A DNA stretch of 12,774 nt from JBFKMV01 sp041629655 (GTDB lineage Bacteria > Acidobacteriota > Polarisedimenticolia > Polarisedimenticolales > Polarisedimenticolaceae): positions 1 through 12,774 of the forward strand of contig JBFKMV010000154.1 in NCBI GenBank assembly GCA_041629655.1, written 5' to 3'. The position numbers were made by a program, and so were the translations under genes. Each line of letters starts with the position of its first letter. Position 1 is the stretch's first letter. The notes under the pieces are model-generated. The model had not been told where the DNA came from. It was given only the letters and a program-made list of their open reading frames with translations, and ran no database searches. Shown here one piece after another: positions 6,104-12,632 of the stretch.

Positions 6104-6640
6104 TCAATTCTTGCGAAACGGCATACCGAGCGCGGTCAGCAGCTCACGCGCTTCCTCGTCGGTCTCGGCCGTCGTCACGATGCAAACGTTCATGCCCTTG
6201 ATCTTCTGCACCTTGGTGTAGTCCACCTCGGGGAAGATCGTCTGGTCGCGGATCCCCAGCGTGTAGTTGCCACGGCCGTCGAACGCCCGCGGCGACACCC
6301 CGCGAAAGTCCCTCACGCGCGGCAGCGCCAGGTTCAGCAGCCGCTCGAGGAACTCGTACATCCGTGCGCCACGCAGCGTGACCCGGCAACCGATCGGCAT
6401 CCCGGCGCGCAGCTTGAAGTTGGCGATCGACTTGCGCGCCCGGGTGATCGAGGGGCGTTGCCCCGTGATCGTCGCCAGCTCGTCCGCCGCCTGGTCGAGC
6501 AGCTTGGCATCGGCCACGGCCTCGCCCACGCCCATGTTGACCACGACCTTGTTCAGCCGCGGGATCGCCATCGGCGAGCTGTAGCTGAAGCGCTTCATCA
6601 GCGCCGGCGCCACGTCCTGCTTGTACTTGTCTTTCAGCAT
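6104..6640 (-). CDS. rplE: 50S ribosomal protein L5
   Basis: L5 binds 5S rRNA as part of the central protuberance and contacts P-site tRNA. The 178-residue product matches the usual 179. Motifs are MLKDKYKQDVAPALMKRF, RLNKVVVNMGVGEA (residues 28-41), ITGQRPSITRARKSIANFK (58-76), GMPIGCRVTLRG (80-91), DFRGVSP and FDGRGNYTLGIRDQTIFPE. The C-terminal end is MNVCIVTTAETDEEARELL and LGMPFRKN. GAGG lies about 10 nt before the ATG, a rather long spacing. In E. coli the S8 repressor site lies at this gene's start; I did not recognise such a structure here. The zinc-type S14 gene follows after 14 bp. Confidence 0.97.
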   Translation of the reverse strand: MLKDKYKQDVAPALMKRFSYSSPMAIPRLNKVVVNMGVGEAVADAKLLDQAADELATITGQRPSITRARKSIANFKLRAGMPIGCRVTLRGARMYEFLERLLNLALPRVRDFRGVSPRAFDGRGNYTLGIRDQTIFPEVDYTKVQKIKGMNVCIVTTAETDEEARELLTALGMPFRKN

Positions 6641-6658
6641 GCTGATTCGACCTCGACG

Positions 6659-6988
6659 CTACTTCTTGTCCAGGATCGCGCCGCTGGTGCGGGCCACCCG
6701 CACGCGCCGGCCGTCCTCGAGCGTCTTCATGCCGACCCGGGTCGGCTTGCCGCTGTCCGGGTCGACCACCATCACGTTCGACACGTGGATCGGCGCCTCC
6801 TTCTCCAGGATCCCGCCCTTGATGTTGCGCTGCGGGTTGGGGCGCTCGTGCCGCTTGACCATGTTGACCCCTTCCACCAGCACCATCTCGCGCTTGGGGT
6901 AGACCCGCAGCACCCGATGGGGGGTCGTGCGATCGCGGTCCTTGCCCGAGATCACCACCACCATGTCTTCCTTCTTGACCTTCGCCAT
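6659..6988 (-). CDS. rplX: 50S ribosomal protein L24
   Basis: L24 nucleates 50S assembly by binding the 5' end of 23S rRNA. The 109-residue product starts MAKVKKEDMVVVISGKD and continues VLRVYPKREMVLVEGVNMV, RPNPQRNIKGGILEKEAPIH and VSNVMVVDP, as in the family. The KOW segment is unusual: after GKD it reads RDRTTPHRVLRV, whereas most L24 proteins have a GKDKGKxGKV-type loop with two glycines. Those glycines are absent and the loop looks about two residues longer. The frame stays open and the flanking residues are normal, so this is a substitution rather than a frameshift. The ATG at 6988 is chosen over a GTG at 7000 because it gives the usual N-terminus and has GGAG 6 nt upstream. Confidence 0.94.
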   Translation of the reverse strand: MAKVKKEDMVVVISGKDRDRTTPHRVLRVYPKREMVLVEGVNMVKRHERPNPQRNIKGGILEKEAPIHVSNVMVVDPDSGKPTRVGMKTLEDGRRVRVARTSGAILDKK

Positions 6989-7006
6989 CGACCTCTCCAC
7001 GCGCCG

Positions 7007-7375
7007 CTACAGGACCTCGGGGGCCAGCGACACGATCTTCATGAACTTCTTGTCGCGCAGCTCCCGCGCGATCGGCCCGAACACGCGGGTGCCCACCGGC
7101 TCACGCGCATCGTTGATCAGCACCGCCGCGTTCTCGTCGAAGCGGATGTACGTCCCGTCCCGACGCCGGTGCGGGCTGACGGTCCGGACGATCACCGCCT
7201 TGACGACCTGTCCCTTCTTCACGTTGCCCTCCGGAGCGGCCTCTTTCACCGAGGCGGTGATCACGTCACCGAGCCCGGCATACTTGCCGCTCGAGCCGCC
7301 GCGGAGCTGGATGCAAAAGATCTTCTTCGCACCCGAGTTGTCCGCGACCTGGAGGATCGACTGCATCTGGATCAT
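7007..7375 (-). CDS. rplN: 50S ribosomal protein L14
   Basis: L14 lies at the subunit interface, forms bridges to 16S rRNA with L19, and is the target of the silencing factor RsfS. The 122-residue length is exactly typical. Motifs in order are MIQMQSILQVADNSGAKK, CIQLRGGS, GLGDVITASVKEA, VKKGQVVKAVIVRT, then GTYIRFDENAAVLIN and PVGTRVFGPIARELR. The ATG at 7375 has GAGGA 7 nt upstream. It opens the spc part of the cluster, but the 30-bp spacer after rpsQ contains no promoter I can recognise, so co-transcription with the S10 genes is likely. It ends with a TAG stop, 18 bp before rplX. Confidence 0.97.
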   Translation of the reverse strand: MIQMQSILQVADNSGAKKIFCIQLRGGSSGKYAGLGDVITASVKEAAPEGNVKKGQVVKAVIVRTVSPHRRRDGTYIRFDENAAVLINDAREPVGTRVFGPIARELRDKKFMKIVSLAPEVL

Positions 7376-7405
7376 CGAGGTATCCTCTTCCGTCCGCTGG
7401 CGCCC

Positions 7406-7693
7406 CTACTCGGCCGGCGCCTCGGCCACCTCCGCCCGGCGCACGATCCGCTGCAGCCGCCAGCGTTTGCGGGCCGAGAGCGGCCGCGCTTCGACGATCT
7501 CGACCGTGTCGCCGACGCGGCAGCTGTTCGACTCGTCGTGCACCATGAACTTCTTCGACCGCCGTACGTAGCGTTTGTACGTCCCGTCCAGCACGGTGCG
7601 CTCGACGCGGACCGTCGCCGACTTGTCCATCTTGTCCGAGGTCACCACGCCGATGCGGGTGGCCCTGCGTCGTTTCCTGCTCGTCTCCGCCAT
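7406..7693 (-). CDS. rpsQ: 30S ribosomal protein S17
   Basis: S17 is a primary 16S rRNA-binding protein of the 30S body with an OB fold. The 95-residue product carries GVVTSDKMDKSATVRVER (residues 15-32), the YVRRSKKFMVHDESNSCRVG stretch, GDTVEIVEARPLS and the terminal KRWRL segment. The core matches the family closely. The tail RRAEVAEAPAE extends a few residues beyond many homologues and is acidic and alanine-rich. Two ATG codons sit six bases apart (7699 and 7693). The GGAG motif is 6 nt before the second and abuts the first, so 7693 is chosen. The gene lies 11 bp after rpmC and 30 bp before rplN, at the S10/spc boundary. Confidence 0.95.
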   Translation of the reverse strand: MAETSRKRRRATRIGVVTSDKMDKSATVRVERTVLDGTYKRYVRRSKKFMVHDESNSCRVGDTVEIVEARPLSARKRWRLQRIVRRAEVAEAPAE

Positions 7694-7704
7694 CGCCATC
7701 TCCG

Positions 7705-7923
7705 TCAGCGCCCCTGGGCCTTGGCCTCGGCCAGCTCCCGCTCCTTGCGGATGGTCAGGATCCGGGCCAGGTTGCGCCGCGCGTTGCGCACCCGGTGCGG
7801 GTCCTGGAGCTGCCCCGTGGCGAATTGCATGCGCAGCTTCCAGATCTCTTCGCGCACGCCGCTCTCTTCCTTCTCCAGCTCTTCGAGGCTCAACCCCCGC
7901 AGCTTTGACAGGTCCTTTGCCAT
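7705..7923 (-). CDS. rpmC: 50S ribosomal protein L29
   Basis: L29 is a small two-helix protein that flanks the peptide exit site next to L23. The 72-residue product has the expected helical pattern: a leading helix LSLEELEKEESGVREEIWKL and then the diagnostic LRMQFATGQLQDPHRVRNAR. A basic helix RRNLARILTIRKERE follows. The family is usually 60-70 residues, so a few extra residues sit at the ends (MAKDLSK and the tail AEAKAQGR). GGAG lies 8 nt before the ATG at 7923. It is 11 bp upstream of rpsQ, so the L16-L29-S17 order is the canonical one. Confidence 0.95.
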   Translation of the reverse strand: MAKDLSKLRGLSLEELEKEESGVREEIWKLRMQFATGQLQDPHRVRNARRNLARILTIRKERELAEAKAQGR

Positions 7924-7955
7924 CGTTACAACTCCGGCTGCCGTCGCGCCCCGGC

Positions 7956-8366
7956 TCAGGCCTGGCGGACGACGAATTTCGTCTTGATCGGCAGCTTGTG
8001 CGCGGCCAGCCGCATCGCTTCACGGGCGGTCGATTCCTCGACCCCTTCCATCTCGAACAGGATCCGCCCCGGCTTGATCACCGCGACCCAGGCCTCGGGG
8101 GCACCCTTACCCTTGCCCATCCGGACCTCGGTGGGCTTCTTGGTGATCGGCTTGTCCGGGAAGACCCGGATCCAGATCTTGCCGCCGCGCTTGACGAACC
8201 GCGTCATCGCGATACGGCTGGCCTCGATCTGCCGCGCGGTCAGCCAGCAGTCCTGCATCGCCTTCAGGCCGTAGTCTCCGAACGACACGGTCGAGCCGCG
8301 CTGCGCCTTGCCGCTGCGGCGGCCCCGCTGCTGCTTCCGGTATTTGACCTTGCTCGGCATCAACAT
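7956..8366 (-). CDS. rplP: 50S ribosomal protein L16
   Basis: L16 sits at the A-site tRNA region of the 50S subunit and joins late in assembly. The 136-residue product begins MLMPSKVKYRKQQRGR, the hallmark of bacterial L16. It continues with FGDYGLKA, the RQIEASRIAMTR helix (residues 46-56), GGKIWIRVFPDKPITKKP and the highly conserved RMGKGKGAPE (82-91). Arg82 matches the arginine that is hydroxylated in E. coli L16 by RoxA; no modifying enzyme is visible here. The C-terminus shows GRILFEMEGV and the AMRLAAHKLPIKTKF helix-strand. A nearby ATG at 8360 would remove the first two residues, but the MLMP start is the family norm. The rpmC start follows after 32 bp. Confidence 0.97.
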   Translation of the reverse strand: MLMPSKVKYRKQQRGRRSGKAQRGSTVSFGDYGLKAMQDCWLTARQIEASRIAMTRFVKRGGKIWIRVFPDKPITKKPTEVRMGKGKGAPEAWVAVIKPGRILFEMEGVEESTAREAMRLAAHKLPIKTKFVVRQA

Positions 8367-8396
8367 GGTGACGACTCCAACTCGTTCTCGTCCGGG

Positions 8397-9050
8397 CTAG
8401 CGCCGCGGCTCGTCCAGCCGGCGGACCTCGCGCGACTCGCCGCGATAGATCCAGACCTTGACCCCGATCACCCCGTAGGTCGTCCGCGCCTCGGCGAACC
8501 CGTAGTCCACGTCGGCCCGCAGGGTGTGCAACGGCAACTGGCCCTCCAGGTACCACTCGGAACGCGCGATCTCGGCGCCGCCCAGCCGGCCGGCGACCCG
8601 CACCCGCACGCCCTTGGCCCCGAAGCGCTGCGCCGACTCGACCGCCTTGCGCATCGCGCGGCGGAACGCCACGCGCTTTTCGAGCTGCATCGCGATCGCC
8701 TCGGAGACCAGCTGCGCGTCGATCTCGGGCTTGTCGATCTCGAGGATGTTGATGAACACGTCGCGCTGCGTCCGCCGCCGGATCTGGTCCTTCAGCCGGT
8801 CGACCTCGACGCCCTTGCGACCGATGATGATTCCCGGCCGCGAGGTGAGGATGTTCACCTTGAGCTTGTTCGCGGCGCGCTCGATCTCGACGTCGGCGAC
8901 GCCGGCGTGTCCCAGGCGGCGCTTCAGGTCACGGCGCAGCACGAGATCCTCGTGCAACAGCTCGGCGTATTTCTTCTCGGCATACCAGCGGGACCGCCAG
9001 GTCTTGTTGATCCCGATGCGGAAGCCGTACGGATGAACCTTCTGACCCAC
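8397..9050 (-). CDS. rpsC: 30S ribosomal protein S3
   Basis: S3 lies at the mRNA entry tunnel on the 30S head and contributes to mRNA helicase activity. The 217-residue product starts with GTG, read as MGQKVHPYGFRIG. It contains a type II KH domain with the GxxG loop GRKG at residues 77-80 (context RPGIIIGRKGVEVDRLK). It also has the C-terminal domain motif RVAGRLGGAEIARSEW, then GQLPLHTLRADVDYG and TYGVIGVKVWIYRGE. GGAGGTGA spans the rplV stop and is ideally placed for the GTG at 9050, which decides the start. The N-terminal HPYGFR wording with KTWRSRWYA resembles Acidobacteriota-type S3 as I remember it. The stop is TAG, 30 bp from rplP. Confidence 0.97.
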   Translation of the reverse strand: MGQKVHPYGFRIGINKTWRSRWYAEKKYAELLHEDLVLRRDLKRRLGHAGVADVEIERAANKLKVNILTSRPGIIIGRKGVEVDRLKDQIRRRTQRDVFINILEIDKPEIDAQLVSEAIAMQLEKRVAFRRAMRKAVESAQRFGAKGVRVRVAGRLGGAEIARSEWYLEGQLPLHTLRADVDYGFAEARTTYGVIGVKVWIYRGESREVRRLDEPRR

Positions 9051-9053
9051 CTC

Positions 9054-9419
9054 TCACCTCCGTCCCGACGCGCCGGTGCCGCCCGGGACGTCCAGATCTA
9101 CGGTCACGTGACAGGTCCGCTTCATCACGCGGAACACGCGACCCATGCTCTGATGTCGGATCCGTTTCTGCGGCGGAGCGTCGTCCACCGTGGCCCGTGC
9201 GATCAGCAGCCGGTCGATGTCCAGCTTGGGGTCCTTCTGCTGCGCGTTGGCCACCGCGGACTTGACCAGCTTCTCCAGGTCGCCCGCCACGCGGCGTCGC
9301 GAATAGTGCAGGATCTCCAGCGCCTCGCCGACGTTCTTGCCGCGCACCTGGTCGATGACCAGCCGCGCCTTCTGCGCCGAGACCCCGAGATACTTCAGTT
9401 TGGCCCTGGAAATCACCAT
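9054..9419 (-). CDS. rplV: 50S ribosomal protein L22
   Basis: L22 binds all 23S rRNA domains, and its long beta-hairpin lines the exit tunnel opposite L4. The product is 121 residues. The motif SAQKARLVIDQVRGK near residues 14-28 is the diagnostic helix. It is followed by the KSAVANAQQ helix, the RATVDDAPPQKRIR hairpin strand and MGRVFRVMKRTCHVTV. The start is ambiguous: a GGGAGG lies only 2 nt before the ATG at 9419 and 5 nt before an in-frame GTG at 9416, and a GTG at 9422 overlaps the ribosome-binding site. These choices differ by one residue each. The TGA stop is embedded in the Shine-Dalgarno region of rpsC, 3 bp away. Confidence 0.95.
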   Translation of the reverse strand: MVISRAKLKYLGVSAQKARLVIDQVRGKNVGEALEILHYSRRRVAGDLEKLVKSAVANAQQKDPKLDIDRLLIARATVDDAPPQKRIRHQSMGRVFRVMKRTCHVTVDLDVPGGTGASGRR

Positions 9420-9429
9420 CACCTCCCGC

Positions 9430-9717
<288 letters not shown>

Positions 9718-9721
9718 CGGC

Positions 9722-10552
9722 TTACCTCTTGCCCCGTCGCCGCACGATCAGGCGGTCCGACGCGAGATTCCGTTTGCGGGTCTTCTTGCCCTTGGTCGGC
9801 ACGCCCCACGGCGTCACCGGGTGCCGGCCGCCCGAGGTGCGGCCCTCGCCGCCGCCGTGCGGGTGGTCGACCGGGTTCATCACGACGCCGCGCACCGTGG
9901 GCCGCTTGCCCTTCCAGCGGTTGCGGCCGGCCTTGCCCAGCGTCTCGTTTTCGTGCTCCAGGTTGCCCACGGTGCCGATCGTCGCGTAGCAGTCGACGTG
10001 GATCTTGCGCATCTCGCCCGACGGCATGCGGACCGTGGCGTAGGCGCCCTCGCGCGCCAGCAGCTGGGCGCCGGTGCCGGCCGAGCGGACGAGCTGGCCG
10101 CCCTTGAACCGCTTGAGCTCGATGTTGTGGATCGTGGTGCCCAGCGGGATCGCGCGCAGCGGCAGCGCATTGCCCGGCAGGATGTCGGCCTGGTCGGAGG
10201 ACAGCACCGTACGGCCGATCTCCAGCCCGTCGGGCGCCAGGATGTAACGGCGCTCGCCGTCCGCGTAGCAGACCAGCGCGATGTTGGCCGAGCGATTCGG
10301 ATCGTACTCGATCGTCTCGACCTTGCCCGGCACGCCGAGCTTGTCGCGACGGAAGTCGATCGCGCGGTAGCGGCGCTTGTGGCCGCCGCCCTGGTGCCGG
10401 ACCGCGATCTTGCCGCGGTTGTCCCGGCCGCCGTGCTTGGTCAACCCCGAGGTCAGCGGTTTGTGCGGCCGGTTGGCCGTACCCGCGACCCGCACGGTCG
10501 AGGTCATGAAACGGCGCCCCGGGCTCGTCGGCTTGTATTTCTTGATCGCCAT
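9722..10552 (-). CDS. rplB: 50S ribosomal protein L2
   Basis: L2 is one of the most conserved large-subunit proteins; it is needed for subunit association and for an active peptidyl-transferase centre. The 276-residue product is the usual length. It starts MAIKKYKPTSPGRRFMT and carries GGGHKRRYR (residues 55-63), an OB-like N-terminal domain, an SH3-like C-terminal domain, and the invariant VDHPHGGGEGR motif. His230 corresponds to the functionally important His229 of E. coli L2. The C-terminal tail is very basic (KGKKTRKRN, then RRRGKR). An AGGA 4 nt before the ATG acts as the ribosome-binding site. The TAA stop lies 4 bp from rpsS, and the rpsS Shine-Dalgarno is within the end of this gene. 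Confidence 0.98.
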   Translation of the reverse strand: MAIKKYKPTSPGRRFMTSTVRVAGTANRPHKPLTSGLTKHGGRDNRGKIAVRHQGGGHKRRYRAIDFRRDKLGVPGKVETIEYDPNRSANIALVCYADGERRYILAPDGLEIGRTVLSSDQADILPGNALPLRAIPLGTTIHNIELKRFKGGQLVRSAGTGAQLLAREGAYATVRMPSGEMRKIHVDCYATIGTVGNLEHENETLGKAGRNRWKGKRPTVRGVVMNPVDHPHGGGEGRTSGGRHPVTPWGVPTKGKKTRKRNLASDRLIVRRRGKR

Positions 10553-10582
10553 GAGTTCCTCGATAGCCTCGCTCGCCGGGCG

Positions 10583-10876
10583 CTAGCCCGCCTCGAACAG
10601 GTCGATGTCCTTCTCGCCGGGCATCAGCTTGACCCAGGCCTTCTTCCAGTCCGGGCGCTTGCCGACGATGCGGCCCATCCGGCGGGTCTTGCCCTTGACG
10701 CGCGCAGTGCGCACGTCCGCCACCTTGACGCCGAACAGCTGCTCGACCGCCTGCTTGATCTCGATCTTGTTGGCCCGCAGATCGACGCGGAAGCAGTAGA
10801 TCCCGGTGGCGTCCCGGAGGATCGTCGACTTCTCGGTGATCACGGGCTGGCGCACCTTGGTGTACGGGTTCTTCAT
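10583..10876 (-). CDS. rplW: 50S ribosomal protein L23
   Basis: L23 sits at the peptide exit site, where it docks trigger factor and signal-recognition particle. The 97-residue product fits the family length (about 95-100). It shows the N-terminal VITEKST motif (residues 12-18), the RVDLRANKIEIKQAVEQLF strand-helix (30-48) and FGVKVADVRT. It also has the basic rRNA-binding loop VKGKTRRMGRIVGKRPDWKK, and ends in VKLMPGEKDIDLFE. The ATG at 10876 shares bases with the rplD stop (ATGA overlap at 10873-10876). A longer open frame extends upstream inside rplD but has no L23 homology, so the overlap start is preferred. The stop is TAG, 30 bp before rplB. Confidence 0.97.
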   Translation of the reverse strand: MKNPYTKVRQPVITEKSTILRDATGIYCFRVDLRANKIEIKQAVEQLFGVKVADVRTARVKGKTRRMGRIVGKRPDWKKAWVKLMPGEKDIDLFEAG

Positions 10877-11502
10877 GTCGACAGCACCTCGGTCAGCTGT
10901 TTGAGCGCCGGCTCCGAGATCACGATCGTCTCGTGATTCAACACGTCGACGACGCTCATCCCGAGCGGCCGCACGACCTTCAGCCGGCCGTTGTTGCGCG
11001 CCGCGAGGTCGAGGTTCTGCTCGAGCTGCTCGGGCACCAGCAACGTCTTGCCGGTCAACCCGAGACCCGCGGTCAGCGCGGCCTCGAGCTCCTTGGTCTT
11101 GTGCGAACCCACGCTCAGGCTGTCCAGGCAGACCAACCGGCCGTCGCGGAACTTCTGCGCCAGCGCCGACTTGATCGCGTTGCGGCGCATCCGGCGCGGG
11201 AACCGCCACGAGTAGTCACGCGGCCGCGGTCCGTGGACCGTGCCGCCGTGCCGCCACAGCGGCGAACGGTTGTCGCCCACGCGGGCGCGGCCGGTGTTCT
11301 TCTGCTTCCACGGCTTGCGCGTTCCGCCCGAGACCTCGATGCGGTTCTTGGCCTTGTGGGTGCCCGCCCGGCCGCCGGCCTGATAGGCGCAGACCGCCTC
11401 GTAGATCAAGTGCTGCTTTAACGGATAGTCGAAGACCTTGTCCGCGAGCTCGAGCTCGCGCAGCTTCTTGTTCTTCCAGTTGCGCACGGTTATGGTTGCC
11501 AT
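10873..11502 (-). CDS. rplD: 50S ribosomal protein L4
   Basis: L4 binds domain I of 23S rRNA, and its extended loop lines the constriction of the peptide exit tunnel. The 209-residue product has a globular N-terminus and the conserved basic loop at about residues 58-107: SGGTRKPWKQKNTGRAR, then WRHGGTVHGPRPRDYSW, followed by the RMRRNAIKSAL helix. Mutations in this loop give macrolide resistance in other bacteria; nothing in the sequence suggests such a change here. In E. coli, L4 represses its own S10 operon; that mechanism is mostly gammaproteobacterial and is not evident here. A GGAGG 5 nt upstream supports the ATG at 11502. The TGA stop overlaps the rplW start as ATGA, so the two are probably translationally coupled. 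Confidence 0.97.
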   Translation of the reverse strand: MATITVRNWKNKKLRELELADKVFDYPLKQHLIYEAVCAYQAGGRAGTHKAKNRIEVSGGTRKPWKQKNTGRARVGDNRSPLWRHGGTVHGPRPRDYSWRFPRRMRRNAIKSALAQKFRDGRLVCLDSLSVGSHKTKELEAALTAGLGLTGKTLLVPEQLEQNLDLAARNNGRLKVVRPLGMSVVDVLNHETIVISEPALKQLTEVLST

Positions 11503-11515
11503 CGCTGCCTCCGCC

Positions 11516-12166
11516 TCACTGGCCTGTCTTCGGCTTGGCGGACTTCGACTTCCGGATCAGCACCCGCGAACCGTTGGCGCCGGGCACCGAGCCTCGCACC
11601 AGCATCAGGTTCTTCTCGGGATCGATCCGCAGCACCGCGAGGTTCTTCGCGGTGACGCGCTTGTCCCCCATTTGTCCCGGGCCGCGCATGCCCTTGAAGA
11701 CCTTGGACGGGAACGCCGACTGGCCGATCGAGCCGGGAGCGCGGTGGAACATCGAGCCGTGGGTCGCGCGGCCGCCGCCGAAGCCGTGGCGACGGATCAC
11801 GCCCTGGAACCCCTTGCCCTTGTTGGTTCCGATCACGTCGACCTTGTCGATGCCCTCGAAGATCGAAACCGACAGCGCGTCGCCGGGTTTCAGCTCCGAG
11901 CCCGCCTCGAGCTGGAACTCGCGGAGCATCCGCGTCGGCGGCACGCCTGCCTTCTCGTGGTGCCCCTTGAGCGGCTTGCGCGCCCGCTTGGCCGCCGCCG
12001 GATCGACGAGGCCGACCTGCGCCGCCTCGTAGCCGTCGCGCTCCGCGGTGCGGCGCTGCACGACCACGCACGGCCCGACCTCCAGGACGGTCGCCGGCGT
12101 CAGCAGGCCGTCCTTGGAGAAGACCTGGGTCATGCCCACCTTCTTGCCGATCATTCCTTCGATCAT
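11516..12166 (-). CDS. rplC: 50S ribosomal protein L3
   Basis: L3 is a primary 23S rRNA-binding protein with a globular beta-barrel on the subunit surface and a long loop reaching toward the peptidyl-transferase centre. The 216-residue product opens with MIEGMIGKKVGMTQVF, the standard L3 N-terminus. The central loop carries GTNKGKGFQGVIRRHGF (residues 113-129), then the HRAPGSIGQ motif (141-149) and VFKGMRGPGQMG. Gln149 lines up with the glutamine that PrmB methylates in E. coli L3; whether this organism has PrmB is not visible. The ATG at 12166 is preceded by GGGGA with about 6 nt spacing. An in-frame ATG at 12154 is too close to any Shine-Dalgarno sequence to be preferred. The gene is 13 bp before rplD. 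Confidence 0.97.
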   Translation of the reverse strand: MIEGMIGKKVGMTQVFSKDGLLTPATVLEVGPCVVVQRRTAERDGYEAAQVGLVDPAAAKRARKPLKGHHEKAGVPPTRMLREFQLEAGSELKPGDALSVSIFEGIDKVDVIGTNKGKGFQGVIRRHGFGGGRATHGSMFHRAPGSIGQSAFPSKVFKGMRGPGQMGDKRVTAKNLAVLRIDPEKNLMLVRGSVPGANGSRVLIRKSKSAKPKTGQ

Positions 12167-12194
12167 TCCCGGTCCCCTGCCTCAGCGCCTGCGG

Positions 12195-12521
12195 TCAGGC
12201 CTGGGTCGGCCCGAAGGCCTTGATCTCGACGTCCACGCCCGCCGGCAGGTCGAGCTTCATCAGCGCGTCGACCGTCTCCGGCGTCGGCTGCAGGATGTCC
12301 AGCAGCCGCTTGTGGGTGCGAATCTCGAATTGCTCACGCGACTTCTTGTCCACGTGCGGCGAGCGCAACACGGTCCAGCGGTTGCGCACCGTCGGCAATG
12401 GAATCGGCCCGGCCACGCGGGCACCCGTGCGCCGCGCGGTATCCACGATCTCGCTCGTGGACTGGTCCAGGATCCGATGGTCGTAGGCCTTCAGCCGGAT
12501 GCGTATTTTTTCGTTCACCAT
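12195..12521 (-). CDS. rpsJ: 30S ribosomal protein S10
   Basis: S10 is a late-assembling protein of the 30S head that also serves as the NusE transcription-antitermination factor with NusB. The 108-residue product is slightly longer than the usual 101-105. It shows the family landmarks in order: IRIRLKAYDHR (residues 6-16), AGPIPLPT (38-45), the SPHVDKKSREQFE segment (54-66), RTHKRL (69-73) and a C-terminal VEIKAFG. The ATG at 12521 is the first possible start in this frame with a GGAGAG motif upstream. The first codons are AT-rich, with six consecutive A at 12506-12511, which would keep the initiation region unfolded in an otherwise GC-rich message. It is the first gene of the S10 group, 28 bp before rplC. 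Confidence 0.97.
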   Translation of the reverse strand: MVNEKIRIRLKAYDHRILDQSTSEIVDTARRTGARVAGPIPLPTVRNRWTVLRSPHVDKKSREQFEIRTHKRLLDILQPTPETVDALMKLDLPAGVDVEIKAFGPTQA

Positions 12522-12632
12522 GCGTGTCGGACTCTCCGGTCCCCCGTCATTCCCTGCGGTCTGCCCGCGTTCCCGGCGCGCACCGGGCGGCCGGACAGCT
12601 CCGTCGGGTGGTCCGTGATACCCCTGTCGCCG
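12522..12632 (-). other. tuf-rpsJ spacer (S10 leader region)
   Basis: This 111-bp non-coding stretch separates the EF-Tu stop from the S10 start. Read on the minus strand, it holds two modest inverted repeats: arms at 12592-12596 and 12611-12615 (CGGAC/GTCCG, 14-nt loop) and at 12572-12576 and 12583-12587 (CCCGG/CCGGG, 6-nt loop). Neither is followed by a T-run, so I see no intrinsic terminator. I find no convincing -35/-10 pair; a TATCAC at 12615-12620 has no -35 partner. A GGAGAG 10 nt before the ATG is the likely rpsJ ribosome-binding site. The spacer could hold a leader control element, because S10 leaders are regulated in some bacteria, but that is inference. Confidence 0.5.

Noticed and set aside
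7377..7387. Small GAGG/CCTC dyad over the rplN ribosome-binding site
   Set aside because: The stem is only 4 bp with a 3-nt loop, which is expected by chance around a GAGG motif. There is no evidence of regulation.
12169..12544. Shared GGGGACCGG before rplC (12169-12177) and rpsJ (12536-12544)
   Set aside because: The distances to the start codons differ (2 versus 14 nt) and the motif is short and GC-rich, so it is probably chance.
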